Shown: positions 33,730 through 43,449 of the stretch, one piece after another | Numbering within the stretch: the first letter of the stretch is position 1 | Layout of the letters: every line of letters begins with the position of its first letter | Source: Enterococcus sulfureus ATCC 49903 | GTDB taxonomy: Bacteria > Bacillota > Bacilli > Lactobacillales > Enterococcaceae | Reading direction: 5' to 3' | NCBI RefSeq assembly: GCF_000407605.1 | Contig: NZ_ASWO01000007.1 | Location: 124,001-188,000 of the forward strand | DNA: 64,000 nucleotides | Notes under the pieces: model-generated | What the model saw: the letters and a program-made list of their open reading frames with translations, nothing else | The model's database searches: none | Told to the model about the DNA's origin: nothing | Made by a program: the position numbers and the translations under genes

Positions 33730-35649
33730 ATGAGCGACTCACAAAAAGCAATGTTATCCACGATTTCATGTTTCGTTTTTATGGCAATTGGTTTTGTTAT
33801 GGAACGTTTCTCGATCCCTTTTTATCAATTGATTTTCGCAATCGCCATTTTATCTGGTGGTGCCAAACAAACCATTGAAGGTCTAACGGATACATTTGAA
33901 AATAAAACCTTAAATGTTGACTTATTGATGGCGTTAGCAGCAATCGGTGCCGCGATTATTGGCAATTGGTTTGAAGGGGCAATGTTGATCTTTATCTTCT
34001 CACTAAGTGGTGCATTGGAAGAATATACGACGAACAAAAGTAAAAAAGAAATCGCAAGTTTGATGCAACTACAACCTGAAACAGCACTACGTTTAGCTGC
34101 AGATGGAACAACAACAGAAGTCGATGTTGCTACTCTTCAAATTGGAGATCTTGTATTGGTTCCAAAAGGTGCAAGCATCCCTATCGATGGTGAAATGATC
34201 AAAGGATTTTCTACGATCGACGAAGCAGCAATCAGCGGTGAGTCGATTCCAGTTGAAAAAACATCCGGTGATATGTTATTTGGCGGAACAATCAATTTAG
34301 GTAACGCGATCACCTTAAAGGTTACAACAAAATCAGACGATACCTTATTTGCTAAAATCATCCAATTGGTGAATGAAGCACAAAGTACGCCCTCTCAAAC
34401 GGCATCATTTATTGAAAAAATCGAAAATATCTATGTAAAAGCGGTCTTGATCATTATTCCATTAATGATTTTTATTCCTTATCTTTTCTTAGGCTGGAGT
34501 TTTTATGAAAGTTTTTATCGAGGAATGGTTTTACTAGTCGTGGCTTCACCTTGCGCCCTCGTCGCTTCCGCAACACCAGCGACACTTGCTGCCATCTCAA
34601 ATGGTGCACGTAACGGTGTCTTGTTTAAAGGTGGAATTTATTTAGAAAACCTAGCTGCTTTAAAAGCCATTGCGTTTGATAAAACTGGAACACTGACCAA
34701 TGGTACGCCAGTTGTCACTAATTTTACATTCACTACAACGTCTCAAGAACAACAACAAGAAGCAATCGATATTTTACTAACAATCGAAGGAACATCGACA
34801 CATCCTTTAGCTACTGCGATCACCTCTCGTTTTAAAGCAGAGCATCAACGCGTAATTTCAGATATCGAAATCAAAGATGTTACAGGATTTGGGCTTGAAG
34901 GAATTATCCAAAACGATAGTTGGAAAGTTGGGAAAGAAGGCTTTTTGGAAGGATCAGCTTTTTCTGAAACGATCAAACAAGAGGTCGTTCAATGGCAAAA
35001 TGAAGGAAAAACCGTCATTTATTTAGCCAAAAACGATACGATTCTTGGATACTTTGGATTACTTGATGTTCCTAAACCTGAGGCAGCTGCGGCAATTGCT
35101 TACTTCAAACAAGAAGGTATCCATACTACGATGATTACAGGTGATCATTACGCTACTGCTAAAGTAATCGGAGATGCTCTTGAGATCGATGAGATCCATG
35201 CAGATTTTTTACCTGAAAATAAAACAACTTTGATCAATCAACAAAAAGAAACTTACGAAATCAATGCTATGGTCGGAGATGGGATAAATGATGCCCCTGC
35301 TTTAGCCAATGCCTCAATTGGGATTGCGATGGGTGGTGGAACAGATATCGCAATGGATGTTGCAGATATGGTATTGATGCAAAATGATTTAGAAAAATTG
35401 CAAATGAGTCACATGATGTCGAAAAAATTAAAACGTATCGTATTACAAAATATTATTTTCTCAGCTTCGATCATCTTTATTTTGATTTTATCGAATCTGT
35501 TTCAAGTCATCAATCTTCCACTTGGTGTAGTTGGTCACGAAGGCAGTACGATTTTAGTTATTTTAAATGGTTTACGAATGCTAAAAACGATCTCTGTGCA
35601 TCCGACACACACTTCTTCTATCCATAAATCCAAAAAACAATTTGCCTAA
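33730..35649 (+). CDS. Heavy-metal P1B-type ATPase, PfeT/ZosA-like
   Basis: A 639-residue metal ATPase without an N-terminal HMA domain or His-rich tail. About eight helices; AISGES actuator; SPCALVASATPAT transport-site motif in the sixth helix; DKTGTLTNG phospho-Asp; THPLATAI (the HP motif); MITGDH and GDGINDAPALA. Length and lack of HMA fit the PfeT/ZosA/FrvA group, which exports Fe2+ (or was once proposed for Zn2+) and is controlled by PerR or Fur. A Fur-like dyad upstream agrees. Zn2+, Co2+ or Cd2+ cannot be excluded. ATG follows AAAGGAGG. Confidence 0.87.
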   Translation: MSDSQKAMLSTISCFVFMAIGFVMERFSIPFYQLIFAIAILSGGAKQTIEGLTDTFENKTLNVDLLMALAAIGAAIIGNWFEGAMLIFIFSLSGALEEYTTNKSKKEIASLMQLQPETALRLAADGTTTEVDVATLQIGDLVLVPKGASIPIDGEMIKGFSTIDEAAISGESIPVEKTSGDMLFGGTINLGNAITLKVTTKSDDTLFAKIIQLVNEAQSTPSQTASFIEKIENIYVKAVLIIIPLMIFIPYLFLGWSFYESFYRGMVLLVVASPCALVASATPATLAAISNGARNGVLFKGGIYLENLAALKAIAFDKTGTLTNGTPVVTNFTFTTTSQEQQQEAIDILLTIEGTSTHPLATAITSRFKAEHQRVISDIEIKDVTGFGLEGIIQNDSWKVGKEGFLEGSAFSETIKQEVVQWQNEGKTVIYLAKNDTILGYFGLLDVPKPEAAAAIAYFKQEGIHTTMITGDHYATAKVIGDALEIDEIHADFLPENKTTLINQQKETYEINAMVGDGINDAPALANASIGIAMGGGTDIAMDVADMVLMQNDLEKLQMSHMMSKKLKRIVLQNIIFSASIIFILILSNLFQVINLPLGVVGHEGSTILVILNGLRMLKTISVHPTHTSSIHKSKKQFA

Positions 35650-35679
35650 AAAAACTGACGAAAAATCGTCAGTTTTTTT
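35648..35679. terminator. Bidirectional terminator after the metal ATPase
   Basis: AAAAAACTGACG pairs with CGTCAGTTTTTT; serves converging genes. Confidence 0.88.
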
Positions 35680-38467
35680 ATTTTATCGTTAACTCCAGCT
35701 TATATGTTGGCCTTCTAATTCGATCGACTGGACCAAGATACTCTCCTGTAAGCGAGAACACTTTTTGTTGATTTTCTGCTAAAGAAATGGTTTGATTCTC
35801 AAGATCCAGACTATCAATTGTTTGCCCATCGAGAATAAAATCTAAAAACAGATTTCGTTTTTCTCCAGTGAGCTGCGTCCCGTCTGCATCTTCAATTTTT
35901 AGCGGCTGTAATACTAGTTCAACAGGTCTTCTTGAACTATTGTTGATAAAATAATAATCTGGAGCATAGATTTTTGGTGAGGTGCCTAATGAATAAAAAA
36001 ACATGTTTGTAGGGACCGTGACATCGATCAATTCCGGACTTGTTTTGGCCTCTTTTACTTTAATATACACACTATACTCGATATTTTTATTTTTCAGCTT
36101 CACTTCATACGGTTCTGCTCTAGGAATAGAGGCAAGTGTAGAGGAAACGATTATAGCTTCTTGATTATTCAACGTTTGATACTGTGACCAAATTGTATAA
36201 GGCAGTGCTTGAAGATAAACTTCATAAGGGCTAGTTTCTCCTCTTAGTTCGTCATCATATACCTCAAAATAATTGTAATTTAACAAATATCGTGGCTCCT
36301 CCATCTCTACCACACTATCGTCATCGTAAATAAAAGCCGAAATTCCAATATCTGTATGATTACCTGACGTATCGGTCAAACGAAGTGTTGCTTGTTGCAA
36401 TTCAACTGTTTTTGTAAAAGGTGTTAAGACCTCGATCGTTACTTCTTCTAAGCTATCATCTTGAATATTATCAAGTGATTGACGATAATCATATGTGTTT
36501 GATTCGATGGCTGTACTCGAGATTTTCTGGAATACAGCAGTCGCAGAAGGCGGAATATTATCGATCACCGTCTCCTTCAAATCCGTAACAGGTGTGTATT
36601 CTTGTTTTAATGAATCCTGTCCACCGATATTCGCTTGAATCAGTACCTCTTGTTTCGAACGAATTTTATTTTTCAGATCAAACCGATATGTTCCATCTTT
36701 GACAACGGTTTGTTCCCGTTGTGTTACACCATTTACATCTTGATACGTAATCGCAACAGTAGTATTGGTTAACGCCGTCCCTTCAAGAATAGCAGGATTG
36801 GCATAAATAGGTTTGGCTGTTAATCGATATACACTTGGATCGGTACTTAAATATGTTACTTTTTTTGCTGCATTATATCGACTTTGCATGATATTTTTAG
36901 GATTCGTATCATAATTATTATTGGTTTGAAGAACATTTGCTTGGCGTGTTCCTTGAGAATTAAGAGCAAACGAAATTTGGCTATGATCTCCTATAAACGA
37001 GCTATTGCTAAACACGACAGTATTTCCACTGGTCTGCAAATAACTATTTAAAGCAAAAAAACCATCACGAATTAAAGACGTTTGATTTTCTAAAACGAAT
37101 TGTCCGATATCACCGGGTATAGTAAAAGGTTTTTTGACTGTAGTCGTCAATTGTTCGATCAATACCTTCGTATTATCTGAATAGATGTTCACATTCGAGT
37201 CTTTTGCTAATCGAAATGTGCCTTCTTGCAGTAACGGAATAAAGTGGTTTGATAGGGCCCTTCCATATTGTTTTGAATTATCTGTTAAAAGCAAACTTCC
37301 TCTGGCCGCTACAATAAAATCATTAGATAACCTAGGACTACCACTAAAAAAATAAGCTCCGATCCCTAGATCAAATCGCGCATCTTCTGCTACTTCAAGG
37401 GCAAATGATTCTGGTGTTCCAGGGCCTGTAAAGATCAACGTTTTTTCAGTATTCACTGTTACATCAGCATTTTCTAACACTTTAATAAAAGATGCCAATG
37501 TCGATTTTTCTTTTCCCCAAGCGATAAATGGATTATCATTTTGCGGTGCTGTACTTGAAAAAGAAAATGACTTATGATCGATTTGTACGCGACCTTCTAA
37601 TACCAACTGATTCCCCGTCATAAAATTTTTCGCATACACTTGACCACCATTCATAACCGAGTCTTCTTTTTGCTGTACAAAAGTAGAATCTTTGATATGG
37701 ACTAGTGTATCATTTCCGTAAAACGGTTGTGCATTGATCGCCATGTAGTCTATTTGCTCCATAAAAATCGTACCAGTTACGTTATTTGGGTAATAGATAA
37801 TCCCATATTGATTGCCCCCTAAGATCTTAAGGTTTGAAAATGTAATATCGGCTTTAGTGGATGTATAGAATGTGCTCGTCGTTGCATTGCCCGCATTTTG
37901 TAGATTTAATTGATGATGGTTTCCTGTAACCAAATCTTTTCCATAAAGTTTAAATCCATCAAATAACTCAATACCTCCTGTTTCAAAATTGATATCGTTC
38001 TCTAAATAAACATTCCGTTTTTTCCCCACTTGACTCGTCAATTCTTCTTTCGTTGCTGCTGGATAATATACTGTACCTTCTATAACTTGAGCGGTCTCTA
38101 AACGCATTGTGTCCTCTGTTAATGCGACTGTGAGCTTAGTATTTTCATTACTTCCTGACGTGATCGTAGCGTGTTGATTTGCTTTTGAATCAGATGGTGA
38201 AGTGTATGCTTCATTTACTGACGTACTTGTCGATGGATCAGACGCTACGATTTCAGGCGGATCACTCATTGTGGTCGCTGAAGTTGTTGCCATCGTCGGA
38301 GTTTTTGGAGACATCATTCTCGACTCATCTTGTGAAATTGAAATTGGCGGCTCTTCACTTTGTGCGTATACGTTTGACTTCACTACTAGATAGCCTGCGC
38401 TAGAAAGCACGATACTACCTATAATAAAAGTTCCCGACAATACAATTCGTCGCCAAATTGATTGCAT
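35678..38467 (-). CDS. Large exported adhesin-like protein with beta-helix-like region
   Basis: A 929-residue exported protein. Signal peptide about 1-35 (ending VYAQS), a Ser/Thr/Pro-rich segment to about 110, then a region (about 125-530) of short beta strands (VYLENDINFETGGIELF, NLKILGGNQYGIIYY) that looks like the pectate-lyase-like adhesive domains of enterococcal and lactobacillal surface proteins. A Big-like module (ILEGTALTNTTVAITYQD) and further beta domains follow. No LPXTG, WxL, LysM or terminal helix is seen, so it is either secreted or bound non-covalently. Family assignment is tentative. Confidence 0.65.
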   Translation of the reverse strand: MQSIWRRIVLSGTFIIGSIVLSSAGYLVVKSNVYAQSEEPPISISQDESRMMSPKTPTMATTSATTMSDPPEIVASDPSTSTSVNEAYTSPSDSKANQHATITSGSNENTKLTVALTEDTMRLETAQVIEGTVYYPAATKEELTSQVGKKRNVYLENDINFETGGIELFDGFKLYGKDLVTGNHHQLNLQNAGNATTSTFYTSTKADITFSNLKILGGNQYGIIYYPNNVTGTIFMEQIDYMAINAQPFYGNDTLVHIKDSTFVQQKEDSVMNGGQVYAKNFMTGNQLVLEGRVQIDHKSFSFSSTAPQNDNPFIAWGKEKSTLASFIKVLENADVTVNTEKTLIFTGPGTPESFALEVAEDARFDLGIGAYFFSGSPRLSNDFIVAARGSLLLTDNSKQYGRALSNHFIPLLQEGTFRLAKDSNVNIYSDNTKVLIEQLTTTVKKPFTIPGDIGQFVLENQTSLIRDGFFALNSYLQTSGNTVVFSNSSFIGDHSQISFALNSQGTRQANVLQTNNNYDTNPKNIMQSRYNAAKKVTYLSTDPSVYRLTAKPIYANPAILEGTALTNTTVAITYQDVNGVTQREQTVVKDGTYRFDLKNKIRSKQEVLIQANIGGQDSLKQEYTPVTDLKETVIDNIPPSATAVFQKISSTAIESNTYDYRQSLDNIQDDSLEEVTIEVLTPFTKTVELQQATLRLTDTSGNHTDIGISAFIYDDDSVVEMEEPRYLLNYNYFEVYDDELRGETSPYEVYLQALPYTIWSQYQTLNNQEAIIVSSTLASIPRAEPYEVKLKNKNIEYSVYIKVKEAKTSPELIDVTVPTNMFFYSLGTSPKIYAPDYYFINNSSRRPVELVLQPLKIEDADGTQLTGEKRNLFLDFILDGQTIDSLDLENQTISLAENQQKVFSLTGEYLGPVDRIRRPTYKLELTIK

Positions 38468-38552
38468 ATTTTCAACTCCCCTCTTTATTCCCTTAAGTTT
38501 AACATAAAGAAATCGTTTTCACTATCACACACCGATTAGACCAAATTTTAAG

Positions 38553-38574
38553 AAACGAACAAGTTTGTTCGTTT
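38553..38574. promoter_or_regulatory. Operator-like palindrome upstream of phosphoketolase
   Basis: AAACGAAC and GTTCGTTT arms flank AAGTTT, giving a 22-base dyad about 90 bases before the xpk ATG, close to a TTTACA -35 candidate. No regulator identified. Confidence 0.5.
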
Positions 38575-38662
38575 CGTGTGTGATTCGTTTACATTTTTTG
38601 TGATTTATTTTACAATTAAAGGGTAAGATTACGGTAAAAAATACTAAAAAGGAGTTTTTCCT

Positions 38663-41023
38663 ATGACAGATTTTTCATCTCAAGACTACTTAGACAAAGT
38701 CGATGCTTATTGGCGGGCAGCAAACTATCTTTCTGTTGGCCAACTCTATTTAAAAGACAATCCATTGTTAGAACGTCCTATTACAGCTGAAGATTTAAAA
38801 GTCCATCCAATCGGACATTGGGGTACGATTGCGGGACAAAATTTTGTTTACGCGCATTTAAATCGTATCATCAATAAATACGATCTAAATATGTTTTATA
38901 TCTCTGGTCCCGGTCATGGAGGCCAAGTCATGGTTTCAAATTCTTATTTAGATGGTAGTTATTCTGATATTTATCCTAAAATTTCTGCCGATAAACACGG
39001 AATAAAAGAATTGTTCAAGCAATTTTCTTTTCCGGGCGGGATCGCCTCTCACGCAGCTCCAGAGACTCCTGGTTCGATCCACGAAGGTGGTGAACTTGGG
39101 TATGCCTTATCCCATGCTACTGGTGCAATTTTAGATAATCCTGAGGTTATCGCCGCTACTGTCATCGGAGATGGCGAATCTGAAACTGGTCCACTCGCTG
39201 CCGGATGGTTTTCAAATACATTTATTAATCCAGTCAATGACGGTGCTGTGTTGCCTATTCTTTATTTAAATGGTGGAAAAATTTCTAATCCAACGATTCT
39301 ATCACGTAAATCAGATGAGGATCTACAAAAATACTTCGAAGGAATGGGCTGGAACCCTTATTTTGTCGAAGGTGATGATCCAAAGAAAGTTCATCCACTT
39401 ATGGCGAAAACACTTGATACGGTAATTGAAGAAATCAAAGCCATCCAAGAAACTGCTCGAAAACATCCTGCTGAAGAGGCTACAATGCCAAAATGGCCTG
39501 TGATCTTATTTAGAACACCGAAAGGATGGACAGGTCCTAAAGAGTGGGATCATGAAAAAATAGAAGGAACATTCCGTGCCCATCAAGTTCCTATCCCAGT
39601 AGATGCGCACCATATGGAGCATGTGGATAAATTAGTCGATTGGCTAAAATCTTATCACCCAGAAGAATTATTCACTACTGAGGGTAAATTGATCGATGAA
39701 TTAAAAGCAATGGCCCCTAAAGGAGACCGTCGCATGTCGACAAACCCAATCACTACAGGTGGATTGGATCCAAAACCACTTGTCATGCCTGATTGGAAAC
39801 AATATGCGATCGACACAACAAATCCTGGTGCCATCATGGCGCAAGATATGATCGTCTTTGGTGATCATGCACGTGATATCGTGAAAGAAAATCCTACAAA
39901 TTTCCGTATTTTCGGTCCGGATGAAACCAAATCAAATCGCTTAAATAAAGTGTTTGATGTCACAGATCGACAATGGTTAGAACCAAAAAATAGTGATGAC
40001 GAATGGCAAAGTTCAGTTGGTCGCGTAATTGATGGGCAACTATCAGAACACCAAGCAGAAGGATTCTTAGAAGGGTATGTGTTAACAGGTCGTCACGGAT
40101 TCTTTGCAAGTTACGAATCATTTTTACGTGTAGTGGATTCCATGTTGACTCAACATTTTAAATGGATGCGTAAAGCAAGTGAACATGACTGGCGAAAACC
40201 ATATCCAGCATTAAATATTATTTCAACATCTACTGTGTTCCAACAAGACCATAATGGATATACTCATCAAGATCCAGGTATTTTAACACATTTGGCTGAG
40301 AAAAAACCTGAATTCATTCGTGAGTATCTGCCAGCAGATGCGAATAGTTTGATGGCCGTGATGGATCATGCATTACAAGATGAAGAAGTGATCAACTTGA
40401 TCGTTTCATCAAAACATCCTCGTCCACAATTTTATTCTGCAGATGAAGCAGAGATTTTAGTCAAAGACGGGTTAAAAATAATCGATTGGGCAAGTACGGT
40501 AGCTGAAGACGAAGAACCTGATTTAGTTGTCGCTGCAGCGGGAACAGAGCCAAACTTAGAAGCTTTAGCAGCTGTATCGATCTTGCATCAAGCATTCCCA
40601 GATCTAAACATCCGCTTTGTCAATGTCGTTGACTTATTAAAATTACGTCATCCATCGATTGATCCTCGTGGATTAACAAATGAAGAATTCAATCGTTACT
40701 TTACAAAAGATAAACCTATTTTATTTGCTTTCCATGGCTATGAAAATATGATTCGTGATATCTTCTTTGACCGTGAGAATCATCATGTACTGATCCATGG
40801 TTACCGAGAAAATGGGGATATTACGACACCATTTGATATGCGTGTCTTTAGCGAACTCGATCGTTTCCACTTAGCCAAAGATGCTGCCAAACATGTATTT
40901 GGTGAAGAAGCAAAAGATTTCATCGCTCAAATGGAGAACACATTAGCCTACCACCATGACTTTATTCGCGAACATGGAGAAGATATTCCAGAAGTTACGG
41001 AATGGACATGGACAGCTTTATAA
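38663..41023 (+). CDS. xpkA: Xylulose-5-phosphate/fructose-6-phosphate phosphoketolase
   Basis: A 786-residue ThDP enzyme of the usual phosphoketolase length. Signatures: [64 protein letters not shown] (ThDP/Mg2+ site), [20 protein letters not shown] and [12 protein letters not shown]. It splits xylulose-5-phosphate (and possibly fructose-6-phosphate) with phosphate into acetyl phosphate and glyceraldehyde-3-phosphate or erythrose-4-phosphate, the key step of heterolactic pentose use. AAGGAG precedes the ATG. Monocistronic, with a terminator at 41032. Confidence 0.95.
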   Translation: MTDFSSQDYLDKVDAYWRAANYLSVGQLYLKDNPLLERPITAEDLKVHPIGHWGTIAGQNFVYAHLNRIINKYDLNMFYISGPGHGGQVMVSNSYLDGSYSDIYPKISADKHGIKELFKQFSFPGGIASHAAPETPGSIHEGGELGYALSHATGAILDNPEVIAATVIGDGESETGPLAAGWFSNTFINPVNDGAVLPILYLNGGKISNPTILSRKSDEDLQKYFEGMGWNPYFVEGDDPKKVHPLMAKTLDTVIEEIKAIQETARKHPAEEATMPKWPVILFRTPKGWTGPKEWDHEKIEGTFRAHQVPIPVDAHHMEHVDKLVDWLKSYHPEELFTTEGKLIDELKAMAPKGDRRMSTNPITTGGLDPKPLVMPDWKQYAIDTTNPGAIMAQDMIVFGDHARDIVKENPTNFRIFGPDETKSNRLNKVFDVTDRQWLEPKNSDDEWQSSVGRVIDGQLSEHQAEGFLEGYVLTGRHGFFASYESFLRVVDSMLTQHFKWMRKASEHDWRKPYPALNIISTSTVFQQDHNGYTHQDPGILTHLAEKKPEFIREYLPADANSLMAVMDHALQDEEVINLIVSSKHPRPQFYSADEAEILVKDGLKIIDWASTVAEDEEPDLVVAAAGTEPNLEALAAVSILHQAFPDLNIRFVNVVDLLKLRHPSIDPRGLTNEEFNRYFTKDKPILFAFHGYENMIRDIFFDRENHHVLIHGYRENGDITTPFDMRVFSELDRFHLAKDAAKHVFGEEAKDFIAQMENTLAYHHDFIREHGEDIPEVTEWTWTAL

Positions 41024-41031
41024 TCTATACT

Positions 41032-41068
41032 AAAGAAAACCCGTACAAATCCTGTGCGGGTTTTCTTT
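41032..41068 (+). terminator. Terminator of phosphoketolase gene
   Basis: AAAGAAAACCCG pairs with CGGGTTTTCTTT. Confidence 0.85.
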
Positions 41069-41092
41069 CTAGTACATAAAGGAGTCGGACAC

Positions 41093-41974
41093 GTGAATCC
41101 ATATAACATAACTTGCAGTTCCACCGTTGATATCGATCCTGAGTATTTAACTCAGCATCATATCGCTTATCTTCCGTTTCATTTTCGATTGCATCAAAAC
41201 GACTATCAAGATGACTTTGGACAAAGTTTCTCACTTTCTGATTTTTACGAGGCCATCCGCCAAGGTGCATTGCCCACGACATCACAAAATAATCCCGAAG
41301 AATATTGTATATTTTTTGAACCTTTTTTACAAAAAGGAGAAGATATCTTGCATTTAGCTTTTTCTTCAGGTTTATCTGGTGATTATCAATCTGCATGTAT
41401 CGCAAAAGATCTTCTAAAAGAAACATATCCTGATCGAAATATCTACATTATCGATTCATTAGCTGCTTCATCAGGATACGGTCTACTTTTGACAGATTTA
41501 ATCGCTCAAAAACAAGCCGGTCTGACACTTGATGAACTAGCGACCTATGCGCTAGACAAACGTTTGACGATTCAGCATTGGTTTTTTTCATCTGATCTTG
41601 CACATTACAAACGAGGTGGCCGCATTAGCGCAACTTCTGCTACAATTGGTGGTTTACTCAATATTTGCCCGGTCATGACCATGGATATTCAAGGAAAACT
41701 CGTCCCAAAATATAAAGTTCGAGGTAAGAAAAAAGCGCTTCACGCCCTCGTTGATGAATGTGTGACACATGTCTCTCAAACGACCGATCCGATTCGTTGT
41801 TTGATTTCGCATTCTGATTGTGAGCAAGAAGCACATCTACTTGCCAATGAATTAAAACAAGCATTACCTCAGAAAAACATGCAGATCGACATCTATCCAA
41901 TCGGTACAGTGATTGGATCACATACTGGACCCGGAACAGTCGCTCTCTTTTTTACAGGTGATATGAGACACTAA
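41093..41974 (+). CDS. DegV-family fatty-acid-binding protein
   Basis: A 293-residue protein. GTG 41093 is chosen because AAAGGAG lies 8 bases upstream; the longer frame crosses the xpk terminator. DegV features: TCSSTVDIDPEYL, TSQNNPEEY, HLAFSSGLSGDYQSA (SSxLSGT-like), IDSLAASSGYG, LAHYKRGGRIS and IGTVIGSHTGPGTVALFF. DegV/FakB proteins present fatty acids to the kinase FakA for phospholipid synthesis; a FakB role is likely but unproven. Confidence 0.92.
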   Translation: MNPYNITCSSTVDIDPEYLTQHHIAYLPFHFRLHQNDYQDDFGQSFSLSDFYEAIRQGALPTTSQNNPEEYCIFFEPFLQKGEDILHLAFSSGLSGDYQSACIAKDLLKETYPDRNIYIIDSLAASSGYGLLLTDLIAQKQAGLTLDELATYALDKRLTIQHWFFSSDLAHYKRGGRISATSATIGGLLNICPVMTMDIQGKLVPKYKVRGKKKALHALVDECVTHVSQTTDPIRCLISHSDCEQEAHLLANELKQALPQKNMQIDIYPIGTVIGSHTGPGTVALFFTGDMRH

Positions 41975-42004
41975 AAAAACTCTCCTATTAAGGAGAGTTT
42001 TTTT
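41973..42004. terminator. Bidirectional terminator between degV and SDR genes
   Basis: AAAAAAACTCTCCT pairs with AGGAGAGTTTTTTT. Confidence 0.88.
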
Positions 42005-42788
42005 AACCTTTTCCATCTTGAAAAGCTGGATACAGTGTCATTCCACCATCTACAAACAAGGTCACACCTGTCACATAGCTTGCTTCGTTTGATAATAACC
42101 ACGCGGCAGCAGCGGCAACTTCCTTTGGATCTCCAATTCGTTTCATGGGAATCATCTGTTCAGTTTCCGCACGCTGTTGATCATCTTCAAATTTTTCAGC
42201 ATTGATTGGTGTTTCAATGGCTCCAGGTCCAATACTATTGACCCGAATATTTCGACTTGCGTATTCCATCGCGATTGCTTGAGTGAATCCTTTTACACCA
42301 AATTTTGATGCAGTATAATGCGCAAAAGTTGGCCACGGAATTTGTTCGTGTACAGATGAGATCGTCAATATCACACCTGGCTTATCTTCTTTTATAAAAT
42401 AAGCTAAGGCCGCTTTTGATCCAATAAACACACCTGTTAAATTAACGTCTAATACCTGTTGCCAATCTTCTAAAGCAAGTTGATGGGTAGGATGTTGATT
42501 TTCCATACCGGCATTGTTGATCCAAGCATCTATCGTGCCAAAATGTTTGACGGCAGCTTTGATCAGACACTCGATCCCCTCTTCAGTACTCACATCTGAT
42601 TGGACAGCTACCGCTTTTCCACCAGCTTGTTCGACTAGCTCTACAGCTTCATCCGCTCCATCTTCATCTGATCGATAATTGATAATAACGTGCATCTTTT
42701 CAGATCCTAGACGTTCAGCAATCGCTGTTCCAATCCCTTTTGAACCTCCAGTGATTACCGCTACTTTTCCTTTTAAATCTGTATACAT
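42003..42788 (-). CDS. Short-chain dehydrogenase, glucose 1-dehydrogenase-like
   Basis: A 261-residue classical SDR. TGGSKGIGTAI (NAD(P) loop), NNAGMEN, the Ser of TISSVHEQ, YTASKFGVKGF (catalytic Tyr and Lys) and the C-terminal SYVTGVTLFVDGGMTLYP match glucose 1-dehydrogenase-like SDRs. Substrate is uncertain. ATG 42788 is chosen with GAGGGTGAG; a GTG four codons earlier is possible. It lies 18 bases after msrA and is probably co-transcribed. Confidence 0.88.
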   Translation of the reverse strand: MYTDLKGKVAVITGGSKGIGTAIAERLGSEKMHVIINYRSDEDGADEAVELVEQAGGKAVAVQSDVSTEEGIECLIKAAVKHFGTIDAWINNAGMENQHPTHQLALEDWQQVLDVNLTGVFIGSKAALAYFIKEDKPGVILTISSVHEQIPWPTFAHYTASKFGVKGFTQAIAMEYASRNIRVNSIGPGAIETPINAEKFEDDQQRAETEQMIPMKRIGDPKEVAAAAAWLLSNEASYVTGVTLFVDGGMTLYPAFQDGKG

Positions 42789-42806
42789 TCCTTGACTCAC
42801 CCTCTT

Positions 42807-43343
42807 TTATTGTTCTTTTTCCCAATGTTTTCTCAAGAATTTTCCGCGACCAGAACCTTCACGGTACAAACTATAATGAAAACTATTTTTTTTGTAGTAA
42901 TCTTGGTGGTACTCTTCTGCTGGATAAAATGGTTCTGCAGCTTCGATCGTCGTGACAATCGGTGCGTCGAATTTTCCACTTTCATTTAAAGCTTGTTTAG
43001 AAGCTTCGGCTATTTCTTTTTGTTCAGGAGTCGTATAAAAAATCACCGGACGATACGAATCGCCACGATCAGCAAATTGTCCGAATGCATCAGTTGGATC
43101 TGTTTGTTGCCAGTAAATCTCAACTAGTTTTTCATAAGGCAAAATCGTCGGATCATACGTGATTTCAACTGCTTCTGTATGTCCTGTCGTTCCAGTTGTC
43201 ACTTGCTCATAACTTGGATTTTCAACATGCCCTCCTGTATAACCAGAAATCACTGAAATCACACCAGGATATTCATCAAACGGATGGACCATACACCAAA
43301 AACAGCCACCTGCAAAAATTGCTTTTTCATATTGTGTTGTCAT
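42807..43343 (-). CDS. msrA: Peptide methionine-S-sulfoxide reductase
   Basis: A 178-residue protein with the catalytic GGCFWC motif near the N-terminus, [26 protein letters not shown], and [12 protein letters not shown]. It repairs oxidised Met (S epimer). There is no fused or adjacent MsrB. Start ATG 43343 with GGAG 10 bases upstream. First gene of the pair with the SDR. Confidence 0.95.
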   Translation of the reverse strand: MTTQYEKAIFAGGCFWCMVHPFDEYPGVISVISGYTGGHVENPSYEQVTTGTTGHTEAVEITYDPTILPYEKLVEIYWQQTDPTDAFGQFADRGDSYRPVIFYTTPEQKEIAEASKQALNESGKFDAPIVTTIEAAEPFYPAEEYHQDYYKKNSFHYSLYREGSGRGKFLRKHWEKEQ

Positions 43344-43418
43344 GTCGTTCACGCTCCTTTTCTATTTCTATGATAAGCCCTTTCATCGAATAAGAAAACC
43401 CTTTTGCTCAACAAAAAA

Positions 43419-43444
43419 CAAGCAGACGAAAAATCGCCTGCTTG
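43419..43444 (-). terminator. Terminator of the 5'-nucleotidase gene
   Basis: CAAGCAGGCGA and TCGTCTGCTTG form a stem followed by a minus-strand T run. Confidence 0.8.
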
Positions 43445-43449
43445 CCTTC

